This document shows positions 15,723-23,616 of a stretch of 64,000 nucleotides of DNA, piece by piece. The notes beneath the pieces were generated by a model. The model saw only the letters and a list, made by a program, of their open reading frames with translations. It was not told the origin of the DNA and did no database searches. The position numbers were made by a program, and so were the translations under genes. The stretch lies in the NCBI RefSeq assembly GCF_024178315.1, contig NZ_JAMZIK010000028.1:1-64000 (forward strand). The letters run 5' to 3'. The DNA is from Siccirubricoccus soli. GTDB lineage: Bacteria > Pseudomonadota > Alphaproteobacteria > Acetobacterales > Acetobacteraceae. Within the stretch, counting starts at the first letter, position 1; each line of letters begins with the position of its first letter.

Positions 15723-17018
15723 CTACCCTGCCAAGCCGGGATCGATCACCGGCGCCACCAGCGCCGCCACATCCAGCAGCGCCGCATCGCCGAAGCGCGG
15801 CCCGACGATCTGCACCCCCACCGGCATGCCGTTCGGCCCCTTGCTGCAAGGGATGCCCAAGCAGGGCACGTGCAGCAGCGTCCACATGCTGTTGAAGACC
15901 GGGTTCCCGGTATCCTGCCGGCCGAGCGGCGCCTCGCCCGGCGCCGCCGGCGTCAGCACCGCGTCGAAGCGGGGGAAGAGCGCATCGAACAGCTTCCGGC
16001 ACTCCGCCGCCAGATCATAGGCCGCGGCCTGCTGCGCCCCGGTGATGCCGGCGAAATTCTCCACGCGGTCGCGGAAATCCGCATGCAGCCGGGCGTAATC
16101 CGCCAGGTATTCCTGCAGGAAGGCGCCGCGCCCCTCGCCTGCCAGCACCACCCGATGGGCTTCCGTTACCCCCTCGAAGGGCTGCGGCAGCTGCAGCTCC
16201 TCCACCGCCGCGCCGGCCTGCTCCAGCCGCCGGCCGGCCAGCAGCAGCGCCGCCTGCGCCTCCGGCGCCGCCAGGTGCCAGTTCGGCCCGCGGCAGAGCG
16301 CGATGCGCAGCTGCCTCGCCTCCCTGCCCAGGGGTCTGTCGAGGTCGAACAGCCGGAAGGCCTCCGCCAACAGCCGCAGATCGGCGGGGCAGCGGCCATA
16401 CCAGCCGATGGTGTCCAGCGTGTGCGCGTAGCGCTTGGCGCCTTCCGTGTTCACCACGCCATGGGTCGGCTTCATCGCGTAGATGCCGCAGAAGCTGCCC
16501 GGGCGGATGGTGCTGCCGCCGGTCTGGGTGCCGAAGGCCAGCGGCACCATGCCATCCGCCACGGCGGCGGCGGAGCCGGAGGAGGAGCCGCCCGGCGTCC
16601 GCGCCGGGTCATGCGGGTTGCGCGTCATCGCCCGGCGACCGGCGGCGGCGAACTCCACCGTATCGGTCTTGCCGAGGATCACCGCCCCCTCGCCGCGCGC
16701 GATGCCGACACAGGCGGCGTCCCGCCCCTGGCGCAGCCCCTGATAGATCGGGGAATTGTAGGTGGTGGGCATGTCGGCGGTCTCGATCATGTCCTTCACG
16801 CCGATCGGCAACCCGTGCAGCACGCCGCGAATATCTGCCTTGTCCGCCTCCCGTGCGCGGGCGACGGCCTGGACCGGGTCCAACCAGGTCCAGGCCTTCA
16901 CCACGGGCTCGCGCTCGGCAATGCGCTCCAGGCACGACCGCACCAGCGCCTCCACGGTCAGGCGGCCCTCCTGCAGCTTCGCGCGCGCCGCCGTGGCGGT
17001 GAGTTGCCAGGGTTCCAT
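15723..17018 (-). CDS. Amidase (amidase-signature family)
   Basis: A 431-residue cytoplasmic hydrolase. Amidase-signature enzymes use a Ser-cisSer-Lys triad. Here the Lys is in LPIGVKDMIET, the cis-Ser in PGGSSSGSAAAVADGM, and the nucleophile Ser in GTQTGGSTIRPGSFCG. The family includes GatA, acylamidases, and malonamidase or biuret/allophanate-type enzymes; there is no gatB/C nearby, so a stand-alone amide or ester hydrolase is more likely. ATG 17018 (MEPWQLTATAARAK) matches the usual start; the upstream in-frame 118 residues pass through a palindromic repeat and are not coding. It is convergent with the methyltransferase gene. Confidence 0.92.
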   Translation of the reverse strand: MEPWQLTATAARAKLQEGRLTVEALVRSCLERIAEREPVVKAWTWLDPVQAVARAREADKADIRGVLHGLPIGVKDMIETADMPTTYNSPIYQGLRQGRDAACVGIARGEGAVILGKTDTVEFAAAGRRAMTRNPHDPARTPGGSSSGSAAAVADGMVPLAFGTQTGGSTIRPGSFCGIYAMKPTHGVVNTEGAKRYAHTLDTIGWYGRCPADLRLLAEAFRLFDLDRPLGREARQLRIALCRGPNWHLAAPEAQAALLLAGRRLEQAGAAVEELQLPQPFEGVTEAHRVVLAGEGRGAFLQEYLADYARLHADFRDRVENFAGITGAQQAAAYDLAAECRKLFDALFPRFDAVLTPAAPGEAPLGRQDTGNPVFNSMWTLLHVPCLGIPCSKGPNGMPVGVQIVGPRFGDAALLDVAALVAPVIDPGLAG

Positions 17019-17127
17019 CCAGTCTTGCTCCTCAGCCGCGCGCCCGGAAACGGTGGCGGTTCCTCGAATTCGGCGGTCAGGCGAGGCAGTTCCGCCATGC
17101 GGCGGGGCTCCGCCCTGGCCCGCTCCT

Positions 17128-17202
17128 GTCACGAGGGGAGGCGCCGCCCCCCTCGCCCCCCTGCCAAGGGCCGAAAGGCCCTTGGAACCCATGAGCCGGC
17201 CC
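17128..17202. repeat. Bipartite hairpin repeat family A, copy 2
   Basis: A CGAGGGGAGGCGCCGCCCCCCTCG dyad (about 17128-17151) is followed by CCCCCCTGCC and a perfect hairpin: CCAAGGGCC (17164-17172), GAAA, GGCCCTTGG (17177-17185), then GAACCCATGAGCCGGCC. The hairpin and its right flank match 25781-25820 almost base for base. It lies in the 405-bp gap between the amidase and transporter genes, where no gene is seen. Confidence 0.8.
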
Positions 17203-17423
17203 ATAAGGGCGAGCCGTCTCTCGCGCCAGCCGGCCGCCGCTTCCACGGCGCGGGCAGCATGCCGTGGCAGGCTGTGCAGGGCGACCGTTGCGGCATGGCT
17301 CCAGAGCCCCGACCGCGGGCATTCCCAGGCCGGGCGGATAATGCGCCGGATGAGGGGCCGGAGCGGCGCCACGCCGGCATGGTCAGCGGTGCCGCTCTGG
17401 CGCCGCGACCTCCGGCGAGCGGA

Positions 17424-18491
17424 TCAATCTCCCGCCGCCGGCGCCTCCCCGGGCCGGTGGAGCAGCAGGCGGAAGACCGGCGGCGTCAGCAGCGCCACCA
17501 GGAAGATCCGGATGACATGCAGGCTGACCACCAGCGCCACGTCGAGGCCAAGGGTCTTGGCGGTCAGGCTCATCTCCGCCACGCCCCCCGGCGCGGTGCC
17601 GAGCAGCAGCGCCCCCGGCGGCTTGCCCACCAGAACGGCCAGCAGCAGCGCCACCAGGGCGCAGACCGCCATCAGCAGCAGCACATGCAGCAGCGCCGCT
17701 GGCACGAAGCGCCGCACCCGCCGAAACACATCCCGGTTGAAGGCACTGCCGAGCTGGCAGCCCAGCAACACCTGGGCGCCGGCCGAAAGCCAGGTAGGCA
17801 CGCCGGACAGCACATGGCCGGAGGCGGTGATCAGCGCCCCGGCCGCGAGCGGCCCCAGCAGCCAACCCACCTTCAGCCCCAGCCGGGTGACGCCGATCGC
17901 GGCCAGGGCGCCGATGAGATACAGCAGGGCGAAGCCCGGCAGGCTGAAGGGCAGGCTGGCCGCGATGGCCGGATGGTCGCCATGCAGGCCGAGCGCCGCC
18001 ATGATGTTCGGCATCAGGATGACGACGCCGCAGACCCGGAAGAGCTGGGCGACGGCCACCGGCGCCGGCCGCCCACCATAGCCCTCCGCCAGCATCGCCA
18101 TATCCGCCGCGCCGCCGGGGATGGAGGCGAACCAGGCAGTGGCCATGTCCACCCGCCCGAGTCGCGCCAGCACCAGGGCGAGCGCCCCGCCCACCATCAG
18201 CGTCGCCAGCGCCGCCACTACCAGCAGCGGGAGGTTGGCGAGCATGACCGCGGTGGTCGCCGGGGTGAAGTAGAGGCCGAGCGCCAGCCCGACCACCGCC
18301 ATGGCGCAATTGCGGGCGGTACGCGACGCTTCGGCCGGCACCCCCGCGAGCCGCGCGCCGGCCACGGCCACCAGGGCGCCGATCAGCCAGGGCAGCGGCA
18401 GATGCAGCGTGGCGAAGAGAGTGCCGCCCAGGGCGCCGATGCCGGCGCCGAGCAGCAGCCGCACCGGATAGGGAAAAGAGGACAAACGCAC
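17424..18491 (-). CDS. AbrB-family membrane transporter (putative ammonia monooxygenase superfamily)
   Basis: A 355-residue, very hydrophobic inner-membrane protein with roughly ten helices built as two related halves, each starting with a LPLPWLIGAL- or GWLLGPLAAGAL-like helix and followed by a Gly-rich IPGGAADMAM or APGGVAEMSL loop. These PGG(A/V)A(D/E)M loops mark the AbrB (COG3180) family, often mis-named ammonia monooxygenase; the transport substrate is unknown, though family members lie near tripartite tricarboxylate systems. The GTG start at 18491 (MRLSSFPYPVRLLLG) gives the full first helix. A MarR-type gene starts 529 bp away in the opposite direction and may regulate it. Confidence 0.88.
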   Translation of the reverse strand: MRLSSFPYPVRLLLGAGIGALGGTLFATLHLPLPWLIGALVAVAGARLAGVPAEASRTARNCAMAVVGLALGLYFTPATTAVMLANLPLLVVAALATLMVGGALALVLARLGRVDMATAWFASIPGGAADMAMLAEGYGGRPAPVAVAQLFRVCGVVILMPNIMAALGLHGDHPAIAASLPFSLPGFALLYLIGALAAIGVTRLGLKVGWLLGPLAAGALITASGHVLSGVPTWLSAGAQVLLGCQLGSAFNRDVFRRVRRFVPAALLHVLLLMAVCALVALLLAVLVGKPPGALLLGTAPGGVAEMSLTAKTLGLDVALVVSLHVIRIFLVALLTPPVFRLLLHRPGEAPAAGD

Positions 18492-19020
18492 CTACCCGAA
18501 ATGGAGGCGGGACAGATCCTGGAACCAGTCCCGGGGTAGGGTAAAGCCCCCCGCCCGCGGCGCCGGCGCAATCGGGCCCGCCCGACTTACCTGCCGGAGC
18601 GGTACGGCCCTGCCGGGGAGACGCCGAGGCCGCCGCTCCGCTAGGTGTCTGGCCTGCTCGCCGCCGCCCCGGCGCGGCCGGCGGAGGCGTGGCACGGGAT
18701 CGGCGGCCGGGGCGGGGCAAGTGCCCGGTGGCGGGGCGGTCCCTATCGCGGCCTGCAGCCCATCCCGCCATCGCCGGATCATTGCCTGCTCCCTGAAAGG
18801 TGGCGGTCGGGTGAATAGCAACGCCCGTGCCGCCGGCAATGGCAACAGCCATTCCGCGGATGACCGCAATGCCCTTGCCGCTGGCCGCAACAACGCTCGT
18901 GCCACGGGCAACCGCAGCGCTCGAGCCGGCACTCAACCTGCCGCCAGCCGCTGCCCCCCTCTCGCCAGAGCAACGAAAGCCGGGATAATTCATTCCGGCG
19001 CACCAATTTCGGGATTGTCC
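18492..19020. other. Long divergent intergenic region between AbrB transporter and MarR regulator
   Basis: 529 bp with no supportable gene. It holds the 24-nt tandem repeat at 18818-18937, and just before the regulator an AT-richer stretch (GATAATTCATTCCGGCG, about 18983) that may be its promoter. Confidence 0.5.
18818..18937. repeat. Five degenerate 24-nt tandem units
   Basis: Units start at 18818, 18842, 18866, 18890 and 18914, each exactly 24 nt, most beginning GCAA(C/T)GC or close to it, followed by C(G/T)TGCC and a GGC-rich tail. Similarity is visible but not exact, so the array is old or under codon-like constraint. Because the period is a multiple of three, both strands give an 8-residue periodic translation (NARAAGNG-like on +, GxxVAIxx-like on -), but no frame has a credible start or family. 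Confidence 0.7.
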
Positions 19021-19578
19021 ATGCCGACCCATGCCAGCCGTGCCGCCTTGCACCCGGGCGGCTCGGACCGCGAAATCCAGGCCCTGGTCCAGGCGCTGCT
19101 GGCCCTCGCCGCGCGGCTGCAGGCGGTCCGCAACGGCTTCGCCGCCAGGCTGGGCCTGCCTGGCGCGGCCTACACGACGCTGATCGCCATCGCCCATCTG
19201 GAAGCGGAGGGGGAGCCGCCCGGCCTCTCCGCCCTCGGCGCCTATCTGCGCATCTCCCCGGCCTTCGCCACCATGGAGGTGGAGCAGCTGCAGCGCCTCG
19301 GCCTGGTGCGGAAGGAGCGGCATGGGGTGGATGGGCGGCGGGTCCTGCTCTCCCTCACCCCGCAGGGCCGGGCCAGGCTGGCGGAGCAGCAGCCGGTGCA
19401 GCTCCAGGTGAATGACGACCTGTTCGCCGGGCTGACGGCGCAGGATGTCCGCCGCCTCTCCGCCCTGCTGCCCCGGCTGGTGGCGAATGCCGATGCCGCC
19501 CTGGCCCTGCTGCGGGCCGGGCCTCAGCGTGCGCCGCGCCGTCGCCCGCGGCCGGAGCCCGAGGCCACGGAAGCCTGA
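19021..19578 (+). CDS. MarR-family transcriptional regulator
   Basis: A 185-residue winged-helix protein. Residues about 20-150 show the MarR layout: a long N-terminal dimer helix, LSALGAYLRISPAFATMEVEQL as the helix-turn-helix, and LVRKERHGVDGRRVLLSLTPQGRARL as the wing and following helix (the DxRR/LT..G hallmark). MarR proteins are dimeric repressors relieved by small aromatic or other ligands. The C-terminal ~20 residues are Arg/Pro-rich. ATG 19021 is taken; a long in-frame extension upstream would cross the 24-nt repeat and is rejected. It diverges from the AbrB transporter, the best candidate target. Confidence 0.88.
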   Translation: MPTHASRAALHPGGSDREIQALVQALLALAARLQAVRNGFAARLGLPGAAYTTLIAIAHLEAEGEPPGLSALGAYLRISPAFATMEVEQLQRLGLVRKERHGVDGRRVLLSLTPQGRARLAEQQPVQLQVNDDLFAGLTAQDVRRLSALLPRLVANADAALALLRAGPQRAPRRRPRPEPEATEA

Positions 19579-19756
19579 GCGGCGCGCGGGCGACCCCAAA
19601 CATCGCATCATGCGGTGCCGGGTGAGACGCCGCGGACGTCGTGCTTGGAGAACGAGCCCGGTCAGACGGTCGGCCGGACCGGGTTGCCTCGGTGCCGCAG
19701 GCCCGAGGTCCTGCGGCTCCCCGTCCAGCACCGGCCCTTGTCGTCCGTGATCTGCG

Positions 19757-19775
19757 TGCCCGCTTCCTGCGGGCA
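19757..19775 (-). terminator. Hairpin after the HMG-CoA-lyase-like gene
   Basis: TGCCCGC (19757-19763), TTCCT, GCGGGCA (19769-19775): a 7-bp stem 5 bp beyond the minus-strand stop, in the gap between convergent genes. Confidence 0.5.
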
Positions 19776-19780
19776 GGCCT

Positions 19781-20749
19781 CTACCCCGCCATGCGCAGCG
19801 TGCGGCTGCCAAGGCTGCGTCCCAGCATCCGCTCGGCCTCCAGCCCCGCCGCCCGCAGCGCTTCGAGGTCGAGCCCGGTCTCGTAGCCCATGGCGGCCAG
19901 CGCCGTGGCAAGATCCTCGGTGCAGGTATTGCCGGTGAAGCCCTCGCCATAGGCGATCTTCGCGGGATGCCCGCCGGTGCCGCCGAGCGAGGTGTCGGCA
20001 TGGGTCAGCCCCGCCTCGATGGCCGCCAGGGTATTGGCCAGCCCGGTGCCGCGGCTGTCGTGGAAATGCGCGATGAAGGTCGCGGTGGGCAGGGCGCCGT
20101 GCAGCCAGCCGATCAGGTCCCGCACCCGCGGCGGCGTCGCGCTGCCGATGGTGTCGCCGATCGCGATGCGGGTCACGCCGAGCTCGGCGAAGCGCTGCGC
20201 ATCCTCCAGCACCCGGTCCGGCGCGGTGGGGCCGTCGAAGGGGCAGTCGAAGGCGACGGAGATGGTGCCGACCATGACGAAGGCATCCCGCCCCAGCTTC
20301 GCCATCTCCGCCACATTGGCCCATTGCTCCTCGCGCGAGCGCCGGAGGTTCTTCCGCGTATGGCCCTCGCTGGCGGAGACGAGGAGGGAGATCTCCTCCG
20401 GCCCCCAGCCGCCCTCCCGCGCCGCGAGCGCCCGCTTCACCGCCTGCGGGTTGGGGCAGGTGGCCTTGAACAGCACGCCGGGGCGGCGCCGCACGCCCTT
20501 CAGCACCTGCTCCGCATCGGCGAATTGCGGCACATGGGTGGGGTGGGAGAAGCTGGTGATCTCGATCCGGCGGAAGCCGCAGTCGGCGATGCGCTCGATC
20601 ATCGCGATCTTCGCCTCGGCCGGGATGATCCGCGCCTCATGCTGCAGCCCGTCCCGGGCGAAGCATTCGCAGAGGATGACCCGCGCCGCGCCCTCGCCGG
20701 GCGCGCCGGCGATCTCGGCCATCTCCTCCTCGGACGGGATGTCGCTCAT
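19781..20749 (-). CDS. Hydroxymethylglutaryl-CoA lyase family protein
   Basis: A 322-residue TIM-barrel lyase of the HMGL-like family. Conserved points: ECFARDGLQHEARII (the RDGLQ loop with catalytic Arg/Asp), FIAHFHDSRGTGLANTL (metal-binding HxH with Asp), and GFTGNTCTEDLATAL (the GNxxTED loop). The classical reaction splits HMG-CoA into acetoacetate and acetyl-CoA, but relatives cleave citramalyl-CoA or similar 3-hydroxyacyl-CoAs. Its ATG (20749) overlaps the stop of the CoA-ligase alpha-like gene (ATGA), so activation of an acid to its CoA ester and retro-aldol cleavage are probably made together. The true substrate is open. Confidence 0.85.
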   Translation of the reverse strand: MSDIPSEEEMAEIAGAPGEGAARVILCECFARDGLQHEARIIPAEAKIAMIERIADCGFRRIEITSFSHPTHVPQFADAEQVLKGVRRRPGVLFKATCPNPQAVKRALAAREGGWGPEEISLLVSASEGHTRKNLRRSREEQWANVAEMAKLGRDAFVMVGTISVAFDCPFDGPTAPDRVLEDAQRFAELGVTRIAIGDTIGSATPPRVRDLIGWLHGALPTATFIAHFHDSRGTGLANTLAAIEAGLTHADTSLGGTGGHPAKIAYGEGFTGNTCTEDLATALAAMGYETGLDLEALRAAGLEAERMLGRSLGSRTLRMAG

Positions 20750-21606
20750 GCCAGCGCTTCCTTCAGCAGGGTGATCGCCTGTTCCGGGTCCCGCGCCGTA
20801 CGGGCGCCGGCAGCGGCCAGGGCGGCGAGCTTCGCCGCGGCGGATTCCCGCGCGCCGCCGACCAGCGCGCCGGCATGGCCCATGCGCTTCTCCGCCGGGG
20901 CGTGGCGGCCGACCAGCATGGCGACGACCGGCTTGGGGCAGACCGGGATGACCTCGGCCAGCGCGTATTCCTTGTCGCCGCCGATCTCGCCGCAATAGAG
21001 GATGGCGTCGGTGTGCGCATCCTGCGCCAGGGCCTGGATGTATTCATGCGGGTTGCGCCCGGCGATGGTGTCGCCGCCGATATGCATCACCGCGCGCTGG
21101 CCGATGCCCGCCGCCGTCAGAAGCCGCGCCATGGTGAGGGTGAGCGTCCCGCTGCGGCACAGCACGGCGACGCGGCCGGGGGTGCAGAAGGAGGGGGCGA
21201 TGGAGCCCAGCAGCCCCTCCCCCGGCACGCAGAGCCCGAGCGTATTGGGCCCGACCAGCCAGGACCCCGCCGCCCGCGCCGCCTGCGCCGCCCGCAGGCT
21301 GTCATGCACCGGAACGTATTCCGCGGCGACAACGATGCTGGGTATGCCGGCGGCGGCGCGCACCGCGTCCAGCACGCCCTCCGGCGGCGTGTAGATGACC
21401 GCGGCATCGGCCGGCTCCGGCACCTGGCGGATGTCATCGTAGAGCGGCAAGCCGTCCAGCACCTCCCCGCCGCGGCCGAGGGCAATGCCGGCGACGAGGT
21501 TGGTTCCCGCCTCCCGCATCGAGGCGACCTGGGCCTGGGCATAGCGACCTGTCGGGTTGAACACCACGACGCGACGGGGGAAGCTGGCGAGGAAGGGTGC
21601 GATCAT
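20746..21606 (-). CDS. Succinyl-CoA ligase alpha-like subunit
   Basis: A 286-residue protein aligned along its length with SucD. It has a CoA-binding Rossmann domain (VVVFNPTGRYAQ), VIYTPPEGVLDA, LVGPNTLGLCVPGE, CRSGTLTLTM, GEIGGDKEYALAE, and the phosphohistidine loop KRMGHAGALVGG. Such subunits use ATP to ligate CoA to a dicarboxylate together with an ATP-grasp beta subunit. The housekeeping sucCD pair is normally adjacent to TCA-cycle genes; this copy is shorter and sits with an HMG-CoA-lyase-like gene, so a dedicated malate-, itaconate- or HMG-type ligase is more likely. ATG 21606 lies only 12 bp from the divergent beta-like gene. Confidence 0.85.
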   Translation of the reverse strand: MIAPFLASFPRRVVVFNPTGRYAQAQVASMREAGTNLVAGIALGRGGEVLDGLPLYDDIRQVPEPADAAVIYTPPEGVLDAVRAAAGIPSIVVAAEYVPVHDSLRAAQAARAAGSWLVGPNTLGLCVPGEGLLGSIAPSFCTPGRVAVLCRSGTLTLTMARLLTAAGIGQRAVMHIGGDTIAGRNPHEYIQALAQDAHTDAILYCGEIGGDKEYALAEVIPVCPKPVVAMLVGRHAPAEKRMGHAGALVGGARESAAAKLAALAAAGARTARDPEQAITLLKEALA

Positions 21607-21618
21607 CGGGAGGCGAGC

Positions 21619-22728
21619 GTGCGACTGGCGGAGCATGATGGCAAGACGCTGCTGCGCAGGCATGGGGTGGCGGTGCCTCGTGGTGCGCTGCACCATGGCG
21701 CAATCTCCGGCCAGGGCGTGCTGAAGGCGCAGATCCTGGAAGGCGGCCGCGGCAAGCGCGGGCTGGTGCGGCGCAGCGCGGATGCGGCGCGGGATGCGGC
21801 CGAGATCCGCGCCGCGCTCGGCGACCCCGGCGCGCCGCTGCTGCTGGAGGAGCCCGTGACGATGGCGCGGGAGATCTACCTGGCGCTCCGCATCGATGGC
21901 ACGGCGCAGAGCATCGAGCTGCTCTGCTCGCCGGAAGGCGGGGTGGAGGTGGAGGAGGCCGGCACGCTGCTCCGCGGTCCGATCGAGCCCGACGCGGCCG
22001 GCGCGCTGGAGGAGGCCTTCGCCATCCTCCGCCCCGGCTTCCCGCCCGACCTCGCGGCGCGGCTGGCGCGCCTCGCCCTGCGCCTCGCCCGCATCATGCG
22101 CGCCGAGGATCTGGAGCTGCTGGAGATCAACCCGCTGGCGGTGACGCCGGAGGGGAAGCTGGTGGCCTGCGACGCCAAGGCAGTGCGCGACGATGCCGCC
22201 GCCTTCCGCCATGCGGCGCCGGACCTTTCCGCCGCGCTTGAGGCGGCTTCGCTGACACCGCTGGAGCGCCGGGCCCGCGACCTCGGCTTCCAGCTCGTCG
22301 AGCTGGAGGGCGGTACGGTGGCGCAGATCACCGCAGGCGCCGGGCTTGGCATGCTGATGCTGGATCTGCTGGCGGATGCCGGCTGCCCCTCCGCCTGTTT
22401 CATGGACAATGCCAATGGCGGCCCGGCGGAGACCATGCCGGACCGCCTCGCCCTGGCCTTCGAGATTGCGAAGCGGCCCGAGGTGAAGGCGGTGATGTTC
22501 TTCACCACCCTCGCCTCCCGCGGACTGAAGGCGCGAGTGGAGGCGCTGGCCGCCGCCCTGGCGGCGAATCCGCCGACCAAGCCCTTCTTCTGCGGCATCG
22601 CCGCCGGCCACGCGGCGCTGCGCGGCTATTCCATGGAGGAAGCGCGGGCGCGGCTGGCCGAGGTCGGCGTCGCGGCGCTGCACGACAATCCGCATGACCT
22701 GGTGCGGGCGGTGGCCGCGGCGATGTGA
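21619..22728 (+). CDS. Succinyl-CoA ligase beta-like (ATP-grasp) subunit
   Basis: A 369-residue protein resembling SucC. The N-terminal ATP-grasp domain begins HDGKTLLRRHGVAVPRG and includes VLKAQILEGGRGKRG-like and LLEEPVTMAREIYLA segments; EDLELLEINPLAVTPEGKLVACDAK carries the metal-binding Glu/Asn and Asp. The C-terminal CoA-ligase domain has FMDNANGGPAE. The GTG start at 21619 follows GGGAGG by 5 nt; no better ATG exists at the family N-terminus. It is transcribed away from its alpha-like partner, an unusual arrangement because sucC-sucD are normally co-directional. The likely job is to supply ATP binding for the same acid-CoA ligase. Confidence 0.85.
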   Translation: MRLAEHDGKTLLRRHGVAVPRGALHHGAISGQGVLKAQILEGGRGKRGLVRRSADAARDAAEIRAALGDPGAPLLLEEPVTMAREIYLALRIDGTAQSIELLCSPEGGVEVEEAGTLLRGPIEPDAAGALEEAFAILRPGFPPDLAARLARLALRLARIMRAEDLELLEINPLAVTPEGKLVACDAKAVRDDAAAFRHAAPDLSAALEAASLTPLERRARDLGFQLVELEGGTVAQITAGAGLGMLMLDLLADAGCPSACFMDNANGGPAETMPDRLALAFEIAKRPEVKAVMFFTTLASRGLKARVEALAAALAANPPTKPFFCGIAAGHAALRGYSMEEARARLAEVGVAALHDNPHDLVRAVAAAM

Positions 22729-22947
22729 TCGGGCGCGGCATCGCCGCGGCCATGCGGCAGCGGGCAGCGCCAAAGGCCAATGCCCGCGCCGTCATGCAGC
22801 GGCTCGATCGGCCGGGTCCTTGGCTGCACGCGCGCTCCCTCGCGCCGTCGGTTGCGTTGCCATTCTGGCACGGCCCGGGCGGACGGCGGAACGCCTGCCG
22901 GTGGCGGCGCGGCCGGAGTGCGTTCCCGGCAGCCACCGCCGGCCCCT

Positions 22948-23472
22948 TCAGCCGCTGAGGTCGAGCGCGCGCAATTCCTCGTCGAAGGACCTGCCATCCG
23001 GCAGGCGCAGCGCGTCCCGCTCGATGCCATAGGGGTGGAAGCCGAGCCGGTCATAGAGCCGCCGGGCCGGCGCATTGGCATGGCCGACCGTCAGCAGCAG
23101 CCGCTGCACCCCGGCCTCGCGCGCCCGGGCGATGGCGGCCTGCATCAGCCGCAGCGCCAGGCCGCGGCCGCGCGCCGCCTGCCGCACATAGACGCCCCAG
23201 ATGGCGCCCTTGTGCCGCACCTTGGGCGGGCGGTGGAGGAAGAACCCCACCATCCCCGCCAGCTCCCCGCCGAGGAGGCCGCCGAAGATGGCATCCGGCG
23301 GCTGCCGCGGCATCATCCGGGCGAAGGCCGCCGCATCCAGCGCCTCGGCATCCGCGGCCGAGGCGCCGAAGGCCTCGGGATGGCATCGCAGCGCCTCGAT
23401 GCGCAGGGCGCGGAAGGCTTCGGCGTCTCCCGGCTCCAGGACGCGGATCTCCTGCTCCACCCGACTTCCCAT
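22948..23472 (-). CDS. GNAT-family N-acetyltransferase
   Basis: A 174-residue acyl-CoA transferase. The core shows AIWGVYVRQAARGRGLALRL, with the pyrophosphate-binding (Q/R)xxGxG/A-type loop, then a helix (AIARAREAG) and VGHANAPARRLYDRLGF, the usual C-terminal strand-helix of GNATs. An N-terminal segment RVLEPGDAEAFRALRIEAL contains the substrate-side helices. The substrate cannot be predicted. ATG 23472 is close to the family start. It stands alone: the 219-bp gap to the beta-ligase gene and the 144-bp gap to the Bug gene hold no gene. Confidence 0.88.
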   Translation of the reverse strand: MGSRVEQEIRVLEPGDAEAFRALRIEALRCHPEAFGASAADAEALDAAAFARMMPRQPPDAIFGGLLGGELAGMVGFFLHRPPKVRHKGAIWGVYVRQAARGRGLALRLMQAAIARAREAGVQRLLLTVGHANAPARRLYDRLGFHPYGIERDALRLPDGRSFDEELRALDLSG

Positions 23473-23616
23473 TCTGGCTGGCGCCGCCGGGCCTGGCGGC
23501 CATGGCTTGACGCAGGCGCCGCGGCCAGGTTCCGCCGCGGGACAACGTCAGTGGGACGGATTGAGAAGCGGCGCCGGGCGGCGCACCTTGCGCCGTCCGA
23601 AGACCAGGAGGCCGTC

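Noticed and set aside
15492-18539. 1015-codon plus-strand frame over the amidase and AbrB genes
   Set aside because: Antisense shadow with Gln/His/Arg-rich low complexity.
17383-20001. 872-codon minus-strand frame crossing the AbrB, MarR and HMGL regions
   Set aside because: It is out of phase with three recognised proteins and has no start with a ribosome site; its periodic part comes only from the 24-nt repeat.
22729-22947. Small gene between the beta-ligase and GNAT genes
   Set aside because: Frames here have no ribosome site and no family resemblance; only imperfect GC-rich dyads are present.
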